From: Sphingomonas sp.
Lineage (GTDB): Bacteria; Pseudomonadota; Alphaproteobacteria; Sphingomonadales; Sphingomonadaceae
Reading direction: 5' to 3'
DNA length: 64,000 nucleotides
NCBI GenBank assembly: GCA_017304655.1
Contig: JAFKLY010000005.1
Location: forward strand, 124,001-188,000
Shown: piece after piece, positions 44,964 through 55,321 of the stretch
Layout of the letters: each line of letters opens with the position of its first letter
How positions within the stretch are numbered: position 1 is the first letter of the stretch
Translations under genes and position numbers: made by a program
Notes under the pieces: generated by a model
Databases searched by the model: none
Told to the model about the DNA's origin: nothing
The model's input: the letters and a program-made list of their open reading frames with translations, nothing else

Positions 44964-46105
44964 GCGCCGGCCCGCAGGAAACCGTCGAGCACCCGGTTCA
45001 TCTCGGGCGCATCGAGCAGGAAGCTGTCATGGCCGAAGGGGCTGGAGAGTTCGACGAAGGTCGCCTCCCGCCCCGCCGCATGCAGCGCGTGGACGATGTT
45101 GCGCGATTCCGCCGTGGGGTAGAGCCAGTCCGTATCGAAGCTGATGATGCAGAAGCGCGCCCGCGTCTGCGCGAAGGCGCGGGCGAGGCTGCCGCCATGA
45201 TCCTCGGCGAGGTCGAAATAGTCGGTCGCGCGGGTGATATAGAGATAGCTGTTGGCATCGAACCGCTCGACGAAGCTGATGCCCTGATGGCGCAGATAGC
45301 TTTCCACCTGGAAATCTGCATCGAACCCGAAGGTCTTGGCGTCGCGTCCCTGCAGCCGGCGGCCGAACTTCTCGGTCAGCCCCGCTTCGGAGAGATATGT
45401 GATGTGCGCCGCCATGCGGGCCACAGCCAGGCCCGAGGAGGGCACGTCGCCATCCGCATAATAATCGCCGCCGCGCCAGCGCGGGTCGGCCATGATGGCC
45501 TGACGCCCGACCTCGTGGAAGGCGATGTTCTGGGCGCTGTGCCGCGCGGTCGAGGCAATGACGATCGCCGAGCGCACCCGCTCGGGATAGAGCGTGGGCC
45601 ACACCAGCGCCTGCATCCCGCCCATGGAACCACCCACGACCGCCATCAGCCGCGCGACGCCGAGATGATCGAGCAGCATGGCCTGCGCGCGGACCATGTC
45701 GGCAATGGTGATGACCGGAAAGCGCATGGCATAGGGCTGATCCGTCGCTGGATCGATGCTCGCCGGGCCGGAAGAGCCGAGGCAGCTGCCCAGCACATTG
45801 GCGCAGATGATGAAGTGCCGCTCCGGGTCGATCGGCTTGCCGGGGCCGACAGCGCGCACCCACCAGCCCGGTTTGCCGGTCACCGGATGATCGGAGGCGA
45901 CGAACTGGTCGCCAGTCAGCGCGTGGCAGATGAGGATGGCGTTGCTGCCGTCCGCATTCAGCGTGCCGTAGGTCTCATAGGCGATGTCGACCGGCGCGAG
46001 GCTCGCGCCACTGTCCAGCCTGAGCGGTCCGGGCAACCGCACCGAGCGGCGCAGGCCGAAGCGGCCGTCAACCGAAGGGGCAGCGATGTCGCGATGGGCA
46101 GACAT
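44960..46105 (-). CDS. metX: Homoserine O-acyltransferase MetX
   Basis: 381 aa alpha/beta hydrolase. [37 protein letters not shown], the nucleophile Ser in [12 protein letters not shown], the Asp in [12 protein letters not shown] and the His in SPFGHDSFL form the catalytic triad of MetX. It makes O-acetyl- or O-succinyl-homoserine; which one cannot be decided here. It is the first gene of the operon, divergent from hisC with 123 nt between the start codons. Confidence 0.95.
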   Translation of the reverse strand: MSAHRDIAAPSVDGRFGLRRSVRLPGPLRLDSGASLAPVDIAYETYGTLNADGSNAILICHALTGDQFVASDHPVTGKPGWWVRAVGPGKPIDPERHFIICANVLGSCLGSSGPASIDPATDQPYAMRFPVITIADMVRAQAMLLDHLGVARLMAVVGGSMGGMQALVWPTLYPERVRSAIVIASTARHSAQNIAFHEVGRQAIMADPRWRGGDYYADGDVPSSGLAVARMAAHITYLSEAGLTEKFGRRLQGRDAKTFGFDADFQVESYLRHQGISFVERFDANSYLYITRATDYFDLAEDHGGSLARAFAQTRARFCIISFDTDWLYPTAESRNIVHALHAAGREATFVELSSPFGHDSFLLDAPEMNRVLDGFLRAGA

Positions 46106-46228
46106 GGGGCATGCGCTTGAGCCGATGCGGGGGCGTTGTCAATCTGTGGGCACGTTTGTGGGATGGGCGGGGCGGCGATGGGCCGCGCCCTTTGCCATAT
46201 GCCGCGCGGGGAGCTAAAGGCGCTGGCC

Positions 46229-47356
46229 ATGACTGACGAGATCATCCCCACCGCAGCGGCGGCCAGCGCGCCGGTTCCCAAGGACTGGATCATGGCGATC
46301 GCGCCTTATGTCCCGGGCAAGTCCAAGACGGATGACGGGCGCAGCGTGTCCAAGCTGTCGTCCAACGAAAATCCCTTCGGCACGTCCGAGCATGCGCGCG
46401 AGGCGTTCCGGTCCGCCGCGATGACGCTGGAGCGCTACCCCGATTCCGCCGCTGTCGACCTGCGCGAGGCGCTGGCGGCTGCGCATGGGCTGGATCCGGC
46501 GCGGATCATCTACGGTACGGGATCGGACGAAGTGCTGCACATGGCGGCTGGCGCCTTTGCCGGGCCGGGTGACGAGATCGTCTATTCCCGCTTCGGTTTC
46601 TCGGTCTATCCGATCGCGACGCGGCGCGTGGGCGCAATCCCGGTCGTGGCGCCGGACAAGGATTATGCGACGGACGTCGATGCGATCCTCGCCTGCGTGA
46701 CCGAGCGCACGCGGCTGGTGTTCATCGCCAATCCCAATAATCCCACCGGCACCTTCTGCACCCGCGCCGAGATCGCCCGGCTGCACGCGGCGCTGCCGGC
46801 GCATGTGCTGCTCGTGATCGACCAGGCCTATGCCGAATATCTCGACCCCGAGGATGATGATGGCGGCATGGAGCTGGCCCGCACGGCGCCCAATGTGCTG
46901 GTGACGCGGACCTTCTCCAAGATCTTCGGTCTTGCCTCCGCCCGCGTGGGCTGGGGTTATGCCAGTGCGGAGGTGATCGATGCGATGCACCGTATCCGCC
47001 AGCCCTTCTCGTTCAGCATCGCTGCTTCACAGGCGGCCGTCGCCGCAGTGAAGGACACGGGCTTCGTCGAGCGTTGCCGCCTGCACAATCGCGAGTGGCG
47101 CGCCCGGTTCGAGGCGGAGATTGCCGCGCTCGGCAACAAGGGGCTGCGCGCCGTGCCGTCCCGGGCGAACTTCAGCCTCGTCCTGTTCGAGGGCGAGACC
47201 AGCGCGGAGACGGCCTATAAGGGCCTGATGGACGCCGGCTATATCGTGCGCTGGCTGCCGGGGCAGGAACTGCCGCACGGCCTGCGCATCACCATCGGCA
47301 CCGAAGAGGAAATGACCGGCCTCATCGCGGCCCTGCGCAAGATCGTCGCCGACTGA
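46229..47356 (+). CDS. hisC: Histidinol-phosphate aminotransferase
   Basis: 375 aa from the ATG at 46229 ([20 protein letters not shown]). PLP fold type [51 protein letters not shown] and the PLP-Lys in [18 protein letters not shown]. It catalyses the transamination step of histidine synthesis and in some bacteria also acts on aromatic precursors. That fits its one-base overlap with tyrA. Confidence 0.95.
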   Translation: MTDEIIPTAAAASAPVPKDWIMAIAPYVPGKSKTDDGRSVSKLSSNENPFGTSEHAREAFRSAAMTLERYPDSAAVDLREALAAAHGLDPARIIYGTGSDEVLHMAAGAFAGPGDEIVYSRFGFSVYPIATRRVGAIPVVAPDKDYATDVDAILACVTERTRLVFIANPNNPTGTFCTRAEIARLHAALPAHVLLVIDQAYAEYLDPEDDDGGMELARTAPNVLVTRTFSKIFGLASARVGWGYASAEVIDAMHRIRQPFSFSIAASQAAVAAVKDTGFVERCRLHNREWRARFEAEIAALGNKGLRAVPSRANFSLVLFEGETSAETAYKGLMDAGYIVRWLPGQELPHGLRITIGTEEEMTGLIAALRKIVAD

Positions 47357-48264
47357 TGCTGCCCTTCTCACGCGTCGCCATCATCGGCCTCGGCCTCATC
47401 GGCTCCTCGCTGGCCCATGCCATCCGCGCCTATCTGCCCACGGCGCGCGTGGTCGGCCATGATGCCGATCCGCAGGTGCGGGAGATCGCCCGGCGGATCG
47501 ACCTGGCCGACGACATTACCGACACGGCCGGCGCCGCCGTGATCGACGCCGATCTGGTGATCCTGTGCGTGCCGCCCGGCGCGATGGGCGCGGCGGCGTC
47601 GGCCATCAAGGACGATCTGGCCGAGGGCGTCATCCTCTCGGAAGTCGCCTCCTGCCAGGCCAGCGTCATCGCGGCGATCCGGGAGGTGTTGCCGGACGTC
47701 ACGCTCGTCCCCGCGCATCCGGTGGCCGGCACCGAGAATAGCGGGCCGGAAGCGGGGTTCGCCACCCTCTTCCACAATCGCTGGTGCATCCTCACCCCGC
47801 CGGAGGGCACGGACCCCACCGCCGTCGCGCGCGTGGAGGCGCTTTGGCAGCGCATTGGCGCGAATGTCGACACCATGGATGCCACGCACCATGATCTCGT
47901 CCTCGCCGTGACCAGCCATTTGCCGCACATCATCGCTTACACGATCGTCGGCACGGCGAGCGATCTGGAGAATGTGACGCGCAGCGAGGTCATCAAATAT
48001 TCGGCGGGCGGCTTCCGCGATTTCACGCGCATCGCCGCGTCCGATCCGACGATGTGGCGCGACGTGTTTCTGGCGAACAAGGAGGCGGTGCTGGAAATGC
48101 TCCAGCGCTTCACGGAGGATCTGACCCAGCTTCAGCGCGCGATCCGCTGGGGCGATGGCGACAAGCTGTTCGACCATTTCACCAAGACCCGCGCGATCCG
48201 CCGCTCGATCATCGAGCAGGGGCAGGACGATGCCGCGCCGGACTTCGGGCGCCAGCATCCCTGA
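47356..48264 (+). CDS. tyrA: Prephenate/arogenate dehydrogenase (TyrA)
   Basis: 302 aa. Rossmann start SRVAIIGLGLIGSSLAHAI, then VGHDADPQVREIAR, VILCVPPGAMGAAA, VPAHPVAGTENSGPEAGF and TSHLPHIIAY, the TyrA core blocks. No ACT domain and no chorismate mutase domain are present. It makes tyrosine precursors with NAD(P)+. Coupled to hisC by TGATG overlap, as in many alphaproteobacteria. Confidence 0.94.
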   Translation: MLPFSRVAIIGLGLIGSSLAHAIRAYLPTARVVGHDADPQVREIARRIDLADDITDTAGAAVIDADLVILCVPPGAMGAAASAIKDDLAEGVILSEVASCQASVIAAIREVLPDVTLVPAHPVAGTENSGPEAGFATLFHNRWCILTPPEGTDPTAVARVEALWQRIGANVDTMDATHHDLVLAVTSHLPHIIAYTIVGTASDLENVTRSEVIKYSAGGFRDFTRIAASDPTMWRDVFLANKEAVLEMLQRFTEDLTQLQRAIRWGDGDKLFDHFTKTRAIRRSIIEQGQDDAAPDFGRQHP

Positions 48265-48360
48265 GCCTGAGGTCGGGGCGCAGCCATGCGCCGCGTGAGG
48301 GCGGCCGCCGTGGTGCTACCTCCGGTCATCTCCAGGAACTGCTGAGTCCTTCGGCGCGGC

Positions 48361-50703
48361 TCAGCGGCGCTTCACCGGCCCGCGCTTGCTGCCGCTGTGG
48401 CGCAGGTTGGCGGGGCGACCCTGCCGCCGGATCGGCCGTTGCCCGCCGGGGCGGCGCGGATTGAAGCCGCCCGGCATGTGGCTGGCGCCGGCGGGTATCT
48501 CGAAGCGCAGGGCGCCGCTCACCGGATCGGACTCGACAAGGCGCAGGTCGATGCGGTCGCCCAGCGCATAGCGATCGCCGGTCTGCTCGCCTTCCAGCAC
48601 CTGCTCGGTCTGGTCGTAATGAAAGCGCTCGTGCCCGAGGGTGGAGACGGGGATGAGCCCGTCACCGCCGAATTCCTCCACCGTGGCGAAGAAGCCGAAG
48701 CTCTGTACGCCGGTGATGCGACAGGCCATGATCTCGCCGACATGGGTGGCGAGGAAAGCGGCGACATAGCGGTCGACCGTCTCCCGCTCGGCTTCCATGG
48801 CGCGGCGCTCATATTGGCTGATCCGCTCGCCAATGGGCGCCAGGTCGGCGATATCCTCTGCGGAGAGACGGGTCTCCGGGGCGAGCGCCTTGTCCTTGGG
48901 CGCCGGCTGCTCCAGCCCATAGGCGCCGACCAGCGAGCGGTGGACCAGAAGGTCGGCGTAGCGGCGGATCGGCGAGGTGAAATGCGCGTAGCTGCCGAGC
49001 GCGAGGCCGAAATGGCCCATGTTTTGCGGTCCGTAATAAGCCTGCATCTGGCTGCGCAGGATCTGCTCCATGATCTGCGGCCGGGCAGCGGCATCGGCCG
49101 GAATCTGCGCGATGATGCGGTTGAAGGTCTTGGTGGTGATGACCTGCCCGAGCGAGAGGGTGATGTCGAACGTGTCGAGATAATCCTTGAGCGCGGTCAG
49201 CTTCTCGCGGCTCGGCGGCTCGTGGACGCGGTACATGACCGGCGCCTTCTTCGCTTCCAGCGCCTTGGCCGCCGCGACATTGGCAGCGATCATATAGTCC
49301 TCGATCAGCCGGTGCGCATCGAGCCGCTCGCGGATCGCGATGCTGACGATGCGCCCGGTCTCGTCCAGCACCACGCGCCGCTCCGGCAGGTCGAGGTCCA
49401 GCGGATCGCGGGCGTCGCGCGCCTTGGCGAGCAGCCGCCAGCAGGCCCACAATGGCTTGAGCGCGGTTTCGACCAGACCGGTATCGGCGAACGGCGTGGC
49501 CGGCGTGCTGGGTGGCTTGCCCTCGGCCGCATCCATCGCGGCCTGCGCCTGCTCATAAGGGATGTTGGCCGCCACGCGGATGATCGCGCGGCTGAAGCGC
49601 CAGCCCGTCACCTTGCCGCCCTTGTCGAGCGTGATGTGGCAGGCCATCGCCGCCCGGTCCTGCCCGGCGCGCAGCGAGCACATGTCGGACGAGAGGGCGT
49701 GCGGCAGCATGGGCACCACGCGATCGGGGAAATAGACGCTGTTGCCGCGCTTGCGCGCCTGCCGGTCGAGCTGGGAGCCGGGGCGGACATAATAGCTCAC
49801 ATCGGCAATCGCGATGATCGCCTGATAGCCGCCCTCATTGGCCGGGTCGCTATCCGGCGTGGCCCACACGGCGTCGTCGAAGTCGCGCGCGTCGACAGGG
49901 TCGATGGCGACGATGGGCAAGTGGCGCAGGTCTTCCCGCTGGTCCGGATAGAGCGGCAGGTCGTGGACCTTGGCCGCCTCGATTTCGGTCTCTTCGGGAA
50001 ATTCGTTGGGAATGCCGAATTTGTGGATGGCGATGAGGCTGAAGCTGCGCGGCTGGAACGGATCGCCCAGCACGTCCGTCACCCGCGCGGTGATGCGCGG
50101 CGGGCGGCCGGTCTTCTCGGCCAGCACCAGATCGCCGGGCACGGCGTCGCCATGCTCGCTGATCGGCGTCTCGCGGCGGATGCGCTTGTCGACCGGGCGC
50201 AGCACCAGCTTGCCGCGCTCGTCCTTCGCCACCACGCCCAGCATCTGCTCGGTCGCGCCGGCCAGCTTCTTCATGGGGTGCGCGACCCAGCCATGGCCGG
50301 CCTGCTCGGTGCGCGCCAGGATGCGGTCGCCCACGCCCAGGGCGCCGCGCTTGCCGCGCTCGATCACGCGCAGCCGCGGAATAGGGTGGCCCTCCGCTTC
50401 CCATCGCTCGGGCACGGCGACGACTTGCGCGCCCTCGACATCGACGACGCGCAGCACCGTCACCTTGGGCACGCCGCCCATCTGGTGGAAGGCGCGGGCC
50501 GGGCCGATATCGAGCAGCCCCTCGTCCGCCATGTCCTTGAGCAGCGCTTTGAGTGCGATCTTCTCATTGCCCTTGAGGCCAAAGGCCCGCGCGATCTCCC
50601 GCTTGCCGGCGGGCGTATCGGAACTGGCGATGAAATCCAGCACTTGCTGGCGGGAGGGCATGCCGGCCGGTTTCACGCGGGCGGGCTTTTTCGGGGAAGC
50701 CAT
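48361..50703 (-). CDS. rnr: Ribonuclease R
   Basis: 780 aa 3'-5' exoribonuclease. N-terminal HTH-like region (residues 15-75), cold-shock domains, the RNB catalytic domain with VAIDPVDARDFDDAVWA (metal-binding Asp cluster, near residue 270), ADVSYYVRPGSQLDRQARKRGNSVYFPDRVVPMLP and NLGFALGSYAHFTSPIRRYADL-like (MGHFGLALGSYAHFTSPIRR). A C-terminal S1 domain (GEIMACRITGVQSFGFFATVEEFG) is followed by a basic RGR/PGG tail. Degrades structured RNA. Convergent with tyrA. Confidence 0.95.
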   Translation of the reverse strand: MASPKKPARVKPAGMPSRQQVLDFIASSDTPAGKREIARAFGLKGNEKIALKALLKDMADEGLLDIGPARAFHQMGGVPKVTVLRVVDVEGAQVVAVPERWEAEGHPIPRLRVIERGKRGALGVGDRILARTEQAGHGWVAHPMKKLAGATEQMLGVVAKDERGKLVLRPVDKRIRRETPISEHGDAVPGDLVLAEKTGRPPRITARVTDVLGDPFQPRSFSLIAIHKFGIPNEFPEETEIEAAKVHDLPLYPDQREDLRHLPIVAIDPVDARDFDDAVWATPDSDPANEGGYQAIIAIADVSYYVRPGSQLDRQARKRGNSVYFPDRVVPMLPHALSSDMCSLRAGQDRAAMACHITLDKGGKVTGWRFSRAIIRVAANIPYEQAQAAMDAAEGKPPSTPATPFADTGLVETALKPLWACWRLLAKARDARDPLDLDLPERRVVLDETGRIVSIAIRERLDAHRLIEDYMIAANVAAAKALEAKKAPVMYRVHEPPSREKLTALKDYLDTFDITLSLGQVITTKTFNRIIAQIPADAAARPQIMEQILRSQMQAYYGPQNMGHFGLALGSYAHFTSPIRRYADLLVHRSLVGAYGLEQPAPKDKALAPETRLSAEDIADLAPIGERISQYERRAMEAERETVDRYVAAFLATHVGEIMACRITGVQSFGFFATVEEFGGDGLIPVSTLGHERFHYDQTEQVLEGEQTGDRYALGDRIDLRLVESDPVSGALRFEIPAGASHMPGGFNPRRPGGQRPIRRQGRPANLRHSGSKRGPVKRR

Positions 50704-50872
50704 GAGCTGGCTTATAGGGGCGGCAGAGGCGGAGAGGAACTTAAATGCGGCAGGCGCGGCTGGCGGCGCTTCGCGGTGCGATCCATGGAGGCAGGAAGCG
50801 GGCGCGATTTTCCGGTCCGAGCCTTGCTATCCCCCGCCGAAAGAAAATAAAATAACGATCGGTACAAAACTC

Positions 50873-50901
50873 TTGATCGCCCTCTCGGGCATTACTATAC
50901 T
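50873..50901 (+). promoter_or_regulatory. Sigma-70-type promoter of the outer-membrane protein gene
   Basis: TTGATC (50873-50878), an exact 17-bp spacer, then TATACT (50896-50901). It predicts a transcript start near 50908 and a leader of about 160 nt. Confidence 0.6.
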
Positions 50902-50999
50902 CATCGATACAGAAATTGATGACCGAGTCTGTCTGGCGCTCCCTACGCCTGAGGACTGCCCCGGTCTCTGTAAGAAAGGCTTGTTCACTCTCCCCCAGT

Positions 51000-51046
51000 G
51001 CCGGCGGGAGCAGCGTGTCCCCCTGCGCTGACCCCCTCCCGCCGGC
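51000..51046 (+). promoter_or_regulatory. Long hairpin in the OMP leader
   Basis: GCCGGCGGGAG (51000-51010) pairs with CTCCCGCCGGC (51036-51046). Inside it, CAGCG (51011-51015) pairs with CGCTG (51026-51030), extending the stem with a 5-nt bulge. It ends 21 nt before the ATG, just ahead of the AAGG ribosome site, so it could affect translation or transcript stability. Confidence 0.5.
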
Positions 51047-51067
51047 CATTCTCTGAAAGGACGTAAA

Positions 51068-51634
51068 ATGAACCGTTTGATGCTCGCCGGGGCAGCCCTT
51101 GCCGCGCTCGCTTCAGGCCCTGCCTTCGCCCAGTCGTTCGAGGGGCCGTATGTCGGCGCCCAGGCCGGGTGGAACCACGATATCGCGATCCATGACGACA
51201 AGGACGCCGCCGTCGGCGGGGTGTTCGTGGGCTATGATCACCATGTGACGCCCAACGTCGTGCTGGGTGCAGAGGGCGGCTTCTCGCTCGCTGCGAGCGA
51301 CCGCATCGGGCCTTCCGGCACCGATGCCGCGACGATCGATCCCCACTACAGCTTCGATCTCTCGGCCCGCGCCGGTTATGTGCTGGGCGAACGCAACCTG
51401 CTCTATGTGCGCGGTGGCTATGCCAATATGCGCGGTCGCTTCACCCAGACCGCGGGCAGCAATGTGCTGACCGGCAACCAGACCTATGACGGCTGGTTCG
51501 CTGGCGGCGGCATCGAGCGCAAGCTGCTCGACAATGTTTCCACGCGCCTTGAATATCGCTTCGTCGATTTTGACGGCAACGGACGCGACTTCCAGCGCCA
51601 TCAGGTGCTGGCGGGCGTGGCGTACCGCTTCTGA
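51068..51634 (+). CDS. Outer-membrane beta-barrel protein (opacity/OmpA-like porin family)
   Basis: 188 aa with a signal peptide (MNRLMLAGAALAALASGPAFAQ). The mature part begins FEGPYVGAQAGWNHD and shows alternating amphipathic strands: GGVFVGYDHHVTPNVVLGAEGGFSL, FDLSARAGYVLGERNLLYVRGGYA, and RLEYRFVDFDGNG, ending VLAGVAYRF with terminal Phe as an insertion signal. An eight-stranded surface protein is likely. Function unknown. Confidence 0.88.
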   Translation: MNRLMLAGAALAALASGPAFAQSFEGPYVGAQAGWNHDIAIHDDKDAAVGGVFVGYDHHVTPNVVLGAEGGFSLAASDRIGPSGTDAATIDPHYSFDLSARAGYVLGERNLLYVRGGYANMRGRFTQTAGSNVLTGNQTYDGWFAGGGIERKLLDNVSTRLEYRFVDFDGNGRDFQRHQVLAGVAYRF

Positions 51635-51643
51635 AAACGGGAT

Positions 51644-51666
51644 CGGGGCCGGCGTGACCGGCCCCG
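51644..51666 (+). terminator. Hairpin after the outer-membrane protein gene
   Basis: CGGGGCCGG (51644-51652) and CCGGCCCCG (51658-51666) form a perfect 9-bp stem with loop CGTGA, 10 nt after the stop. No T-run follows, so termination strength is uncertain. The convergent dapD stop is at 51722. Confidence 0.5.
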
Positions 51667-51721
51667 CTGACCGCTTGAGGCTCGGGGGTGACTGCCCGCT
51701 GTGGGTGCGGTGGACCCGACC

Positions 51722-52564
51722 TCAATCCCTCAGCAGGTCGTTGATGCCGGTCTTGGAGCGGGTCTGTGCGTCGACCGTCTTGACGATCACGGCGCAATAG
51801 AGGCTCGGGCCGGGGGTGCCGTCCGGCAGCGGCTTGCCGGGCAGCGAGCCGGGCACGACCACGGAATAGGGCGGCACTTCGCCCATATAGACCTTGCCGG
51901 TGGCGCGATCGACGATCTTGGTCGACTGGCCGATGAACACGCCCATCGAAAGCACGCTGCCCTTGCCGACGCGGACGCCCTCGACGACTTCCGAGCGGGC
52001 ACCGATGAAGCAATCATCCTCGATGATCACCGGATCGGCCTGCAGCGGCTCGAGCACGCCGCCAATGCCGACGCCGCCCGAGAGGTGGACATTCTTGCCG
52101 ATCTGCGCGCAGCTGCCCACCGTCACCCAGGTGTCGACCATCGTGCCTTCGTCCACGAAGGCGCCGATGTTGACGAAGCTGGGCATCAGGATGACGTTCT
52201 TCGCCACATAGCTGCCGGCACGCGCCACGCTGCCGGGCACGGCGCGGAATCCGGCGGCGCGGAACTCCGCCTCGCCCCAGCCGGAGAACTTGCTGGGTAC
52301 CTTGTCCCACCAGTGCGCTTCGCCGGGCGCGTTGGAGATGAGCGCATTGTCGTTGAGGCGGAAGGAGAGCAGCACGGCCTTCTTGAGCCACTGGTTGACC
52401 TGCCAGCCATTCCCGGTCGGTTCGGCCACGCGCGCCTCGCCGCTGTCGAGCAGCGCCAGCGCCTTGTTCACCGCGCTGCGCACGTCGCCCATGGTGGAGA
52501 GGCCGATATTGGCGCGGTCTTCCCAGGCGGCGTCGATGGTGGCGATCAGGCTGGTGTCGGTCAT
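51722..52564 (-). CDS. dapD: Tetrahydrodipicolinate N-succinyltransferase
   Basis: 280 aa from the ATG at 52564 ([20 protein letters not shown]). A left-handed beta-helix hexapeptide-repeat protein of the lysine/diaminopimelate pathway. Conserved: [59 protein letters not shown], and [17 protein letters not shown]. Length is usual. It stands as a single gene here. Confidence 0.96.
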   Translation of the reverse strand: MTDTSLIATIDAAWEDRANIGLSTMGDVRSAVNKALALLDSGEARVAEPTGNGWQVNQWLKKAVLLSFRLNDNALISNAPGEAHWWDKVPSKFSGWGEAEFRAAGFRAVPGSVARAGSYVAKNVILMPSFVNIGAFVDEGTMVDTWVTVGSCAQIGKNVHLSGGVGIGGVLEPLQADPVIIEDDCFIGARSEVVEGVRVGKGSVLSMGVFIGQSTKIVDRATGKVYMGEVPPYSVVVPGSLPGKPLPDGTPGPSLYCAVIVKTVDAQTRSKTGINDLLRD

Positions 52565-52771
52565 GGCGTCCTCTCGTGAGTCAGGTCGGGGCTGTGTGCG
52601 TGGGCGCCCCATAGACAAGTTTGCGCGCCTGTGCACCCCGCACGAGACGCTCCGGGAACGCAAGGCGTTTTGTCCGGGCGGCCGTTCGAATTCGAAGTGG
52701 TGCCCTCTATCGCGCAGGCACCCGGCCCGCTATTCCGGGCAGATCAGCGCCGCCATGAGCAGGAGACCGTT

Positions 52772-53200
52772 ATGACCCAGATCACCCTCGCCCAAGCCAA
52801 CGCCGTTATTGCCGGCGCCTTTGCCAAGGGGAAGGACGCGGGCTTCAAGACGCTGAGCGTGGCGGTGGTGGATGCGGGCGGGCATCTCATCGCGTTCCAG
52901 CGCGGCGATGGCGCCTCCTTCGCGCGTGCGCAGATTGCAACTGGCAAAGCGGCCGGTGCGCTTGCATTGGGTGTCTCCTCGCGCAAGGTCGGCGACATGG
53001 CGGTCGAACGCCCGTGGTTCATCGGTGCCTTCGCGAGCAGTGCGCCGCATCCGGTGATACCGGCAGCGGGTGGGGTGATCGTTATAGATGCGGATGGCGC
53101 GCCGATCGGGGCGGTCGGCGTGACGGGCGATACCTCGGACAATGACGAGATCGCCGCGCTGGCTGGCATTGCGGCGGCGGGTCTGACCGCGCAGGGCTGA
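52772..53200 (+). CDS. GlcG/HbpS-family (heme-binding-like) protein
   Basis: 142 aa from the ATG at 52772, with AGGAG upstream; the open frame reaches back to 52631 without similarity. The family pattern is clear: LSVAVVDAGGHLIAFQRGDGA, AQIATGKAAGALALG, and GGVIVIDADGAPIGAVGVTGDTSDNDE. Members are small alpha/beta proteins named GlcG in glycolate operons or HbpS in heme sensing. It lies 18 nt before malate synthase G, consistent with a role linked to glyoxylate metabolism. Confidence 0.88.
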   Translation: MTQITLAQANAVIAGAFAKGKDAGFKTLSVAVVDAGGHLIAFQRGDGASFARAQIATGKAAGALALGVSSRKVGDMAVERPWFIGAFASSAPHPVIPAAGGVIVIDADGAPIGAVGVTGDTSDNDEIAALAGIAAAGLTAQG

Positions 53201-53218
53201 GCGGAAGGGACAGGAGAG

Positions 53219-55321
53219 ATGGTGCAGTCAGTGGCGCGCGCGGGCCTTCAGGTCGCGCAGATTCTTGCGGATTTCATCGAGACGCAGGCCTTGCCGGGCA
53301 CGGGGCTGACGCCCGAAGCCTTCTGGCAGGGCACGGCGGAGATTTTCAGCCGGTTCGCGCCGCGCAACAAGGCGCTGCTCGCCCGGCGGGACGATCTCCA
53401 GGCCCAGATCGACGCCTGGCATGCGGCACGCGCCGGCAAGCCGGTCGACCAGGCAGACTATCAGGCGTTCCTGAGTGACATCGGCTATCTGGTGCCGGAG
53501 CCGGCGCCGTTCCGCATCGCGTCCGAGAATGTCGATCCCGAGCTGGCCGTGCTGGCCGGGCCGCAGCTCGTCGTGCCGGTGCTGAACGCGCGCTTCCTGC
53601 TCAATGCCGCCAATGCGCGCTGGGGCAGCCTCTATGACGCGCTCTATGGCACGGATGCCCTGCCCGGCGCGCCGACGGGGAGAGGCTATGACGCCACGCG
53701 TGGCGCGCAGGTGATCGCCTGGGCCAAGGCGTTTCTCGACAAGGCTGTTCCGTTCGCGAATGGCTCATGGGCGGACTGGGACGGTGCGGGCGATCCGGCG
53801 TTGGCCGATCCGACGCAGATTGCCGGCTGGGCGGGCGACAACATCCTGCTCGTCCATCACGGCCTGCACATCGAGCTGGTGATCGATCGCGCGCATCCGA
53901 TCGGCAGAGACGATCCGGCGGGTATCGCCGATGTCATTCTCGAATCGGCGCTCTCCACCATTGTCGACCTGGAGGATTCGGTCGCGGCGGTGGACGCCGA
54001 AGACAAGGTTGCGGCCTATGCCAACTGGCTCGGGCTGATGAAGGGCGATCTCTCGGCGCAGTTCGAGAAGGGCGGCAAGACGCTGACCCGTACGCTCAAC
54101 GACGATCGCCGCTACGAAGGGCGCGATGGCGAGGAGCTGATGCTCAAGGGTCGCAGCCTGCTCTTCGTGCGCAATGTCGGGCATCTGATGACCAATCCGG
54201 CCGTGCGTCTGGCGGATGGCAGCGAGGCACCGGAGGGCATTCTCGACGGTATCGTCACCAGCCTCATCGCGCTGCATGATCTGAAGGGCCTGGGCACCTT
54301 CCGCAATTCGACCGCGGGCAGCATCTATATCGTGAAGCCCAAGATGCACGGGCCGGAGGAATGCGCCTTCACCAACGATCTGTTCGACGCGATCGAGGAT
54401 CTGCTGCAGGTCCATCGCCATACGCTCAAGGTCGGCGTGATGGACGAGGAGCGCCGCACATCCGCCAATCTCGCCGCGTGCATCCATGCGGTGAAGGACC
54501 GGGTGGTGTTCATCAACACCGGCTTCCTCGATCGCACCGGGGACGAGATTCATACCTCGATGCGGGCGGGCGCCATGATCCGCAAGGGCGACATGAAGGC
54601 GTCCGACTGGATCAAGGCCTATGAGGATCGCAACGTGCAGATCGGCCTCGCCTGCGGCTTCTCCGGCAAGGCGCAGATCGGCAAAGGCATGTGGGCCGCG
54701 CCCGATCGCATGGCCGACATGCTCGAACAGAAGATCGGCCATCCCATGACTGGCGCGAACACGGCCTGGGTGCCCTCGCCCACGGCGGCGACGCTGCACG
54801 CGACGCATTATCACACGGTGGATGTGCATGCCCGCCAGACCGAGCGCGCGCAGGAACCGGTCGCCCCCCTTGCTGCCCTGCTCACCATTCCCGTCTCGCC
54901 GGGCACCAACTGGTCGGAGGCGGACATCCGCGCCGAGCTGGAGAACAATGCGCAGGGCATATTGGGCTATGTGGTGCGCTGGGTCGATCAGGGCGTCGGT
55001 TGCTCCAAGGTACCGGACATCCACGATATCGGCCTGATGGAGGACCGCGCGACGCTGCGCATTTCCTCGCAGCATATCGCCAACTGGCTGCTGCATGGCG
55101 TCTGCACCCCGGCGCAGGTCGATGCGGCCTTCGAGAAGATGGCGGCCAAGGTCGACGCGCAGAATGCCGGCGATCCGCTCTACCGCCTGATGGCGGGCCA
55201 TCCGGAGAGTCTCGCGCTGCAAGCGGCGCGAGCGCTTGTGTTCGAGGGGGTCGCCCAGCCCAATGGCTATACCGAACCGCTGCTCCACGCTTATCGCGCA
55301 AAGGTGAAGGCGGCGGGCTGA
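53219..55321 (+). CDS. glcB: Malate synthase G
   Basis: 700 aa, the single-chain G form. It condenses glyoxylate with acetyl-CoA to malate. Landmarks: an N-terminal clasp, [67 protein letters not shown], the catalytic [15 protein letters not shown] (Arg/Lys, Glu and Asp ligands), [31 protein letters not shown] and [18 protein letters not shown]. It forms a two-gene unit with the GlcG-like protein. Confidence 0.97.
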   Translation: MVQSVARAGLQVAQILADFIETQALPGTGLTPEAFWQGTAEIFSRFAPRNKALLARRDDLQAQIDAWHAARAGKPVDQADYQAFLSDIGYLVPEPAPFRIASENVDPELAVLAGPQLVVPVLNARFLLNAANARWGSLYDALYGTDALPGAPTGRGYDATRGAQVIAWAKAFLDKAVPFANGSWADWDGAGDPALADPTQIAGWAGDNILLVHHGLHIELVIDRAHPIGRDDPAGIADVILESALSTIVDLEDSVAAVDAEDKVAAYANWLGLMKGDLSAQFEKGGKTLTRTLNDDRRYEGRDGEELMLKGRSLLFVRNVGHLMTNPAVRLADGSEAPEGILDGIVTSLIALHDLKGLGTFRNSTAGSIYIVKPKMHGPEECAFTNDLFDAIEDLLQVHRHTLKVGVMDEERRTSANLAACIHAVKDRVVFINTGFLDRTGDEIHTSMRAGAMIRKGDMKASDWIKAYEDRNVQIGLACGFSGKAQIGKGMWAAPDRMADMLEQKIGHPMTGANTAWVPSPTAATLHATHYHTVDVHARQTERAQEPVAPLAALLTIPVSPGTNWSEADIRAELENNAQGILGYVVRWVDQGVGCSKVPDIHDIGLMEDRATLRISSQHIANWLLHGVCTPAQVDAAFEKMAAKVDAQNAGDPLYRLMAGHPESLALQAARALVFEGVAQPNGYTEPLLHAYRAKVKAAG

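Larger units (their letters stand above)
50704..51067. other. Intergenic region with promoter and structured leader of the OMP gene
   Basis: 364 bases between divergent rnr and the beta-barrel gene. A well-formed promoter lies at 50873-50901 and a large hairpin at 51000-51046. An open frame inside the leader (ATG 50919 to TGA 51056, 45 aa) has a poor ribosome site and no recognisable family, so it is not called a gene. Confidence 0.5.

Noticed and set aside
48397..50850. 817-codon open frame on the plus strand
   Set aside because: It is antisense to rnr, whose RNB and S1 motifs are clear.
50919..51056. 45-codon ORF inside the OMP leader
   Set aside because: Weak ribosome site, Ser/Pro-rich translation and overlap with a strong hairpin; kept only as a remark in the leader finding.
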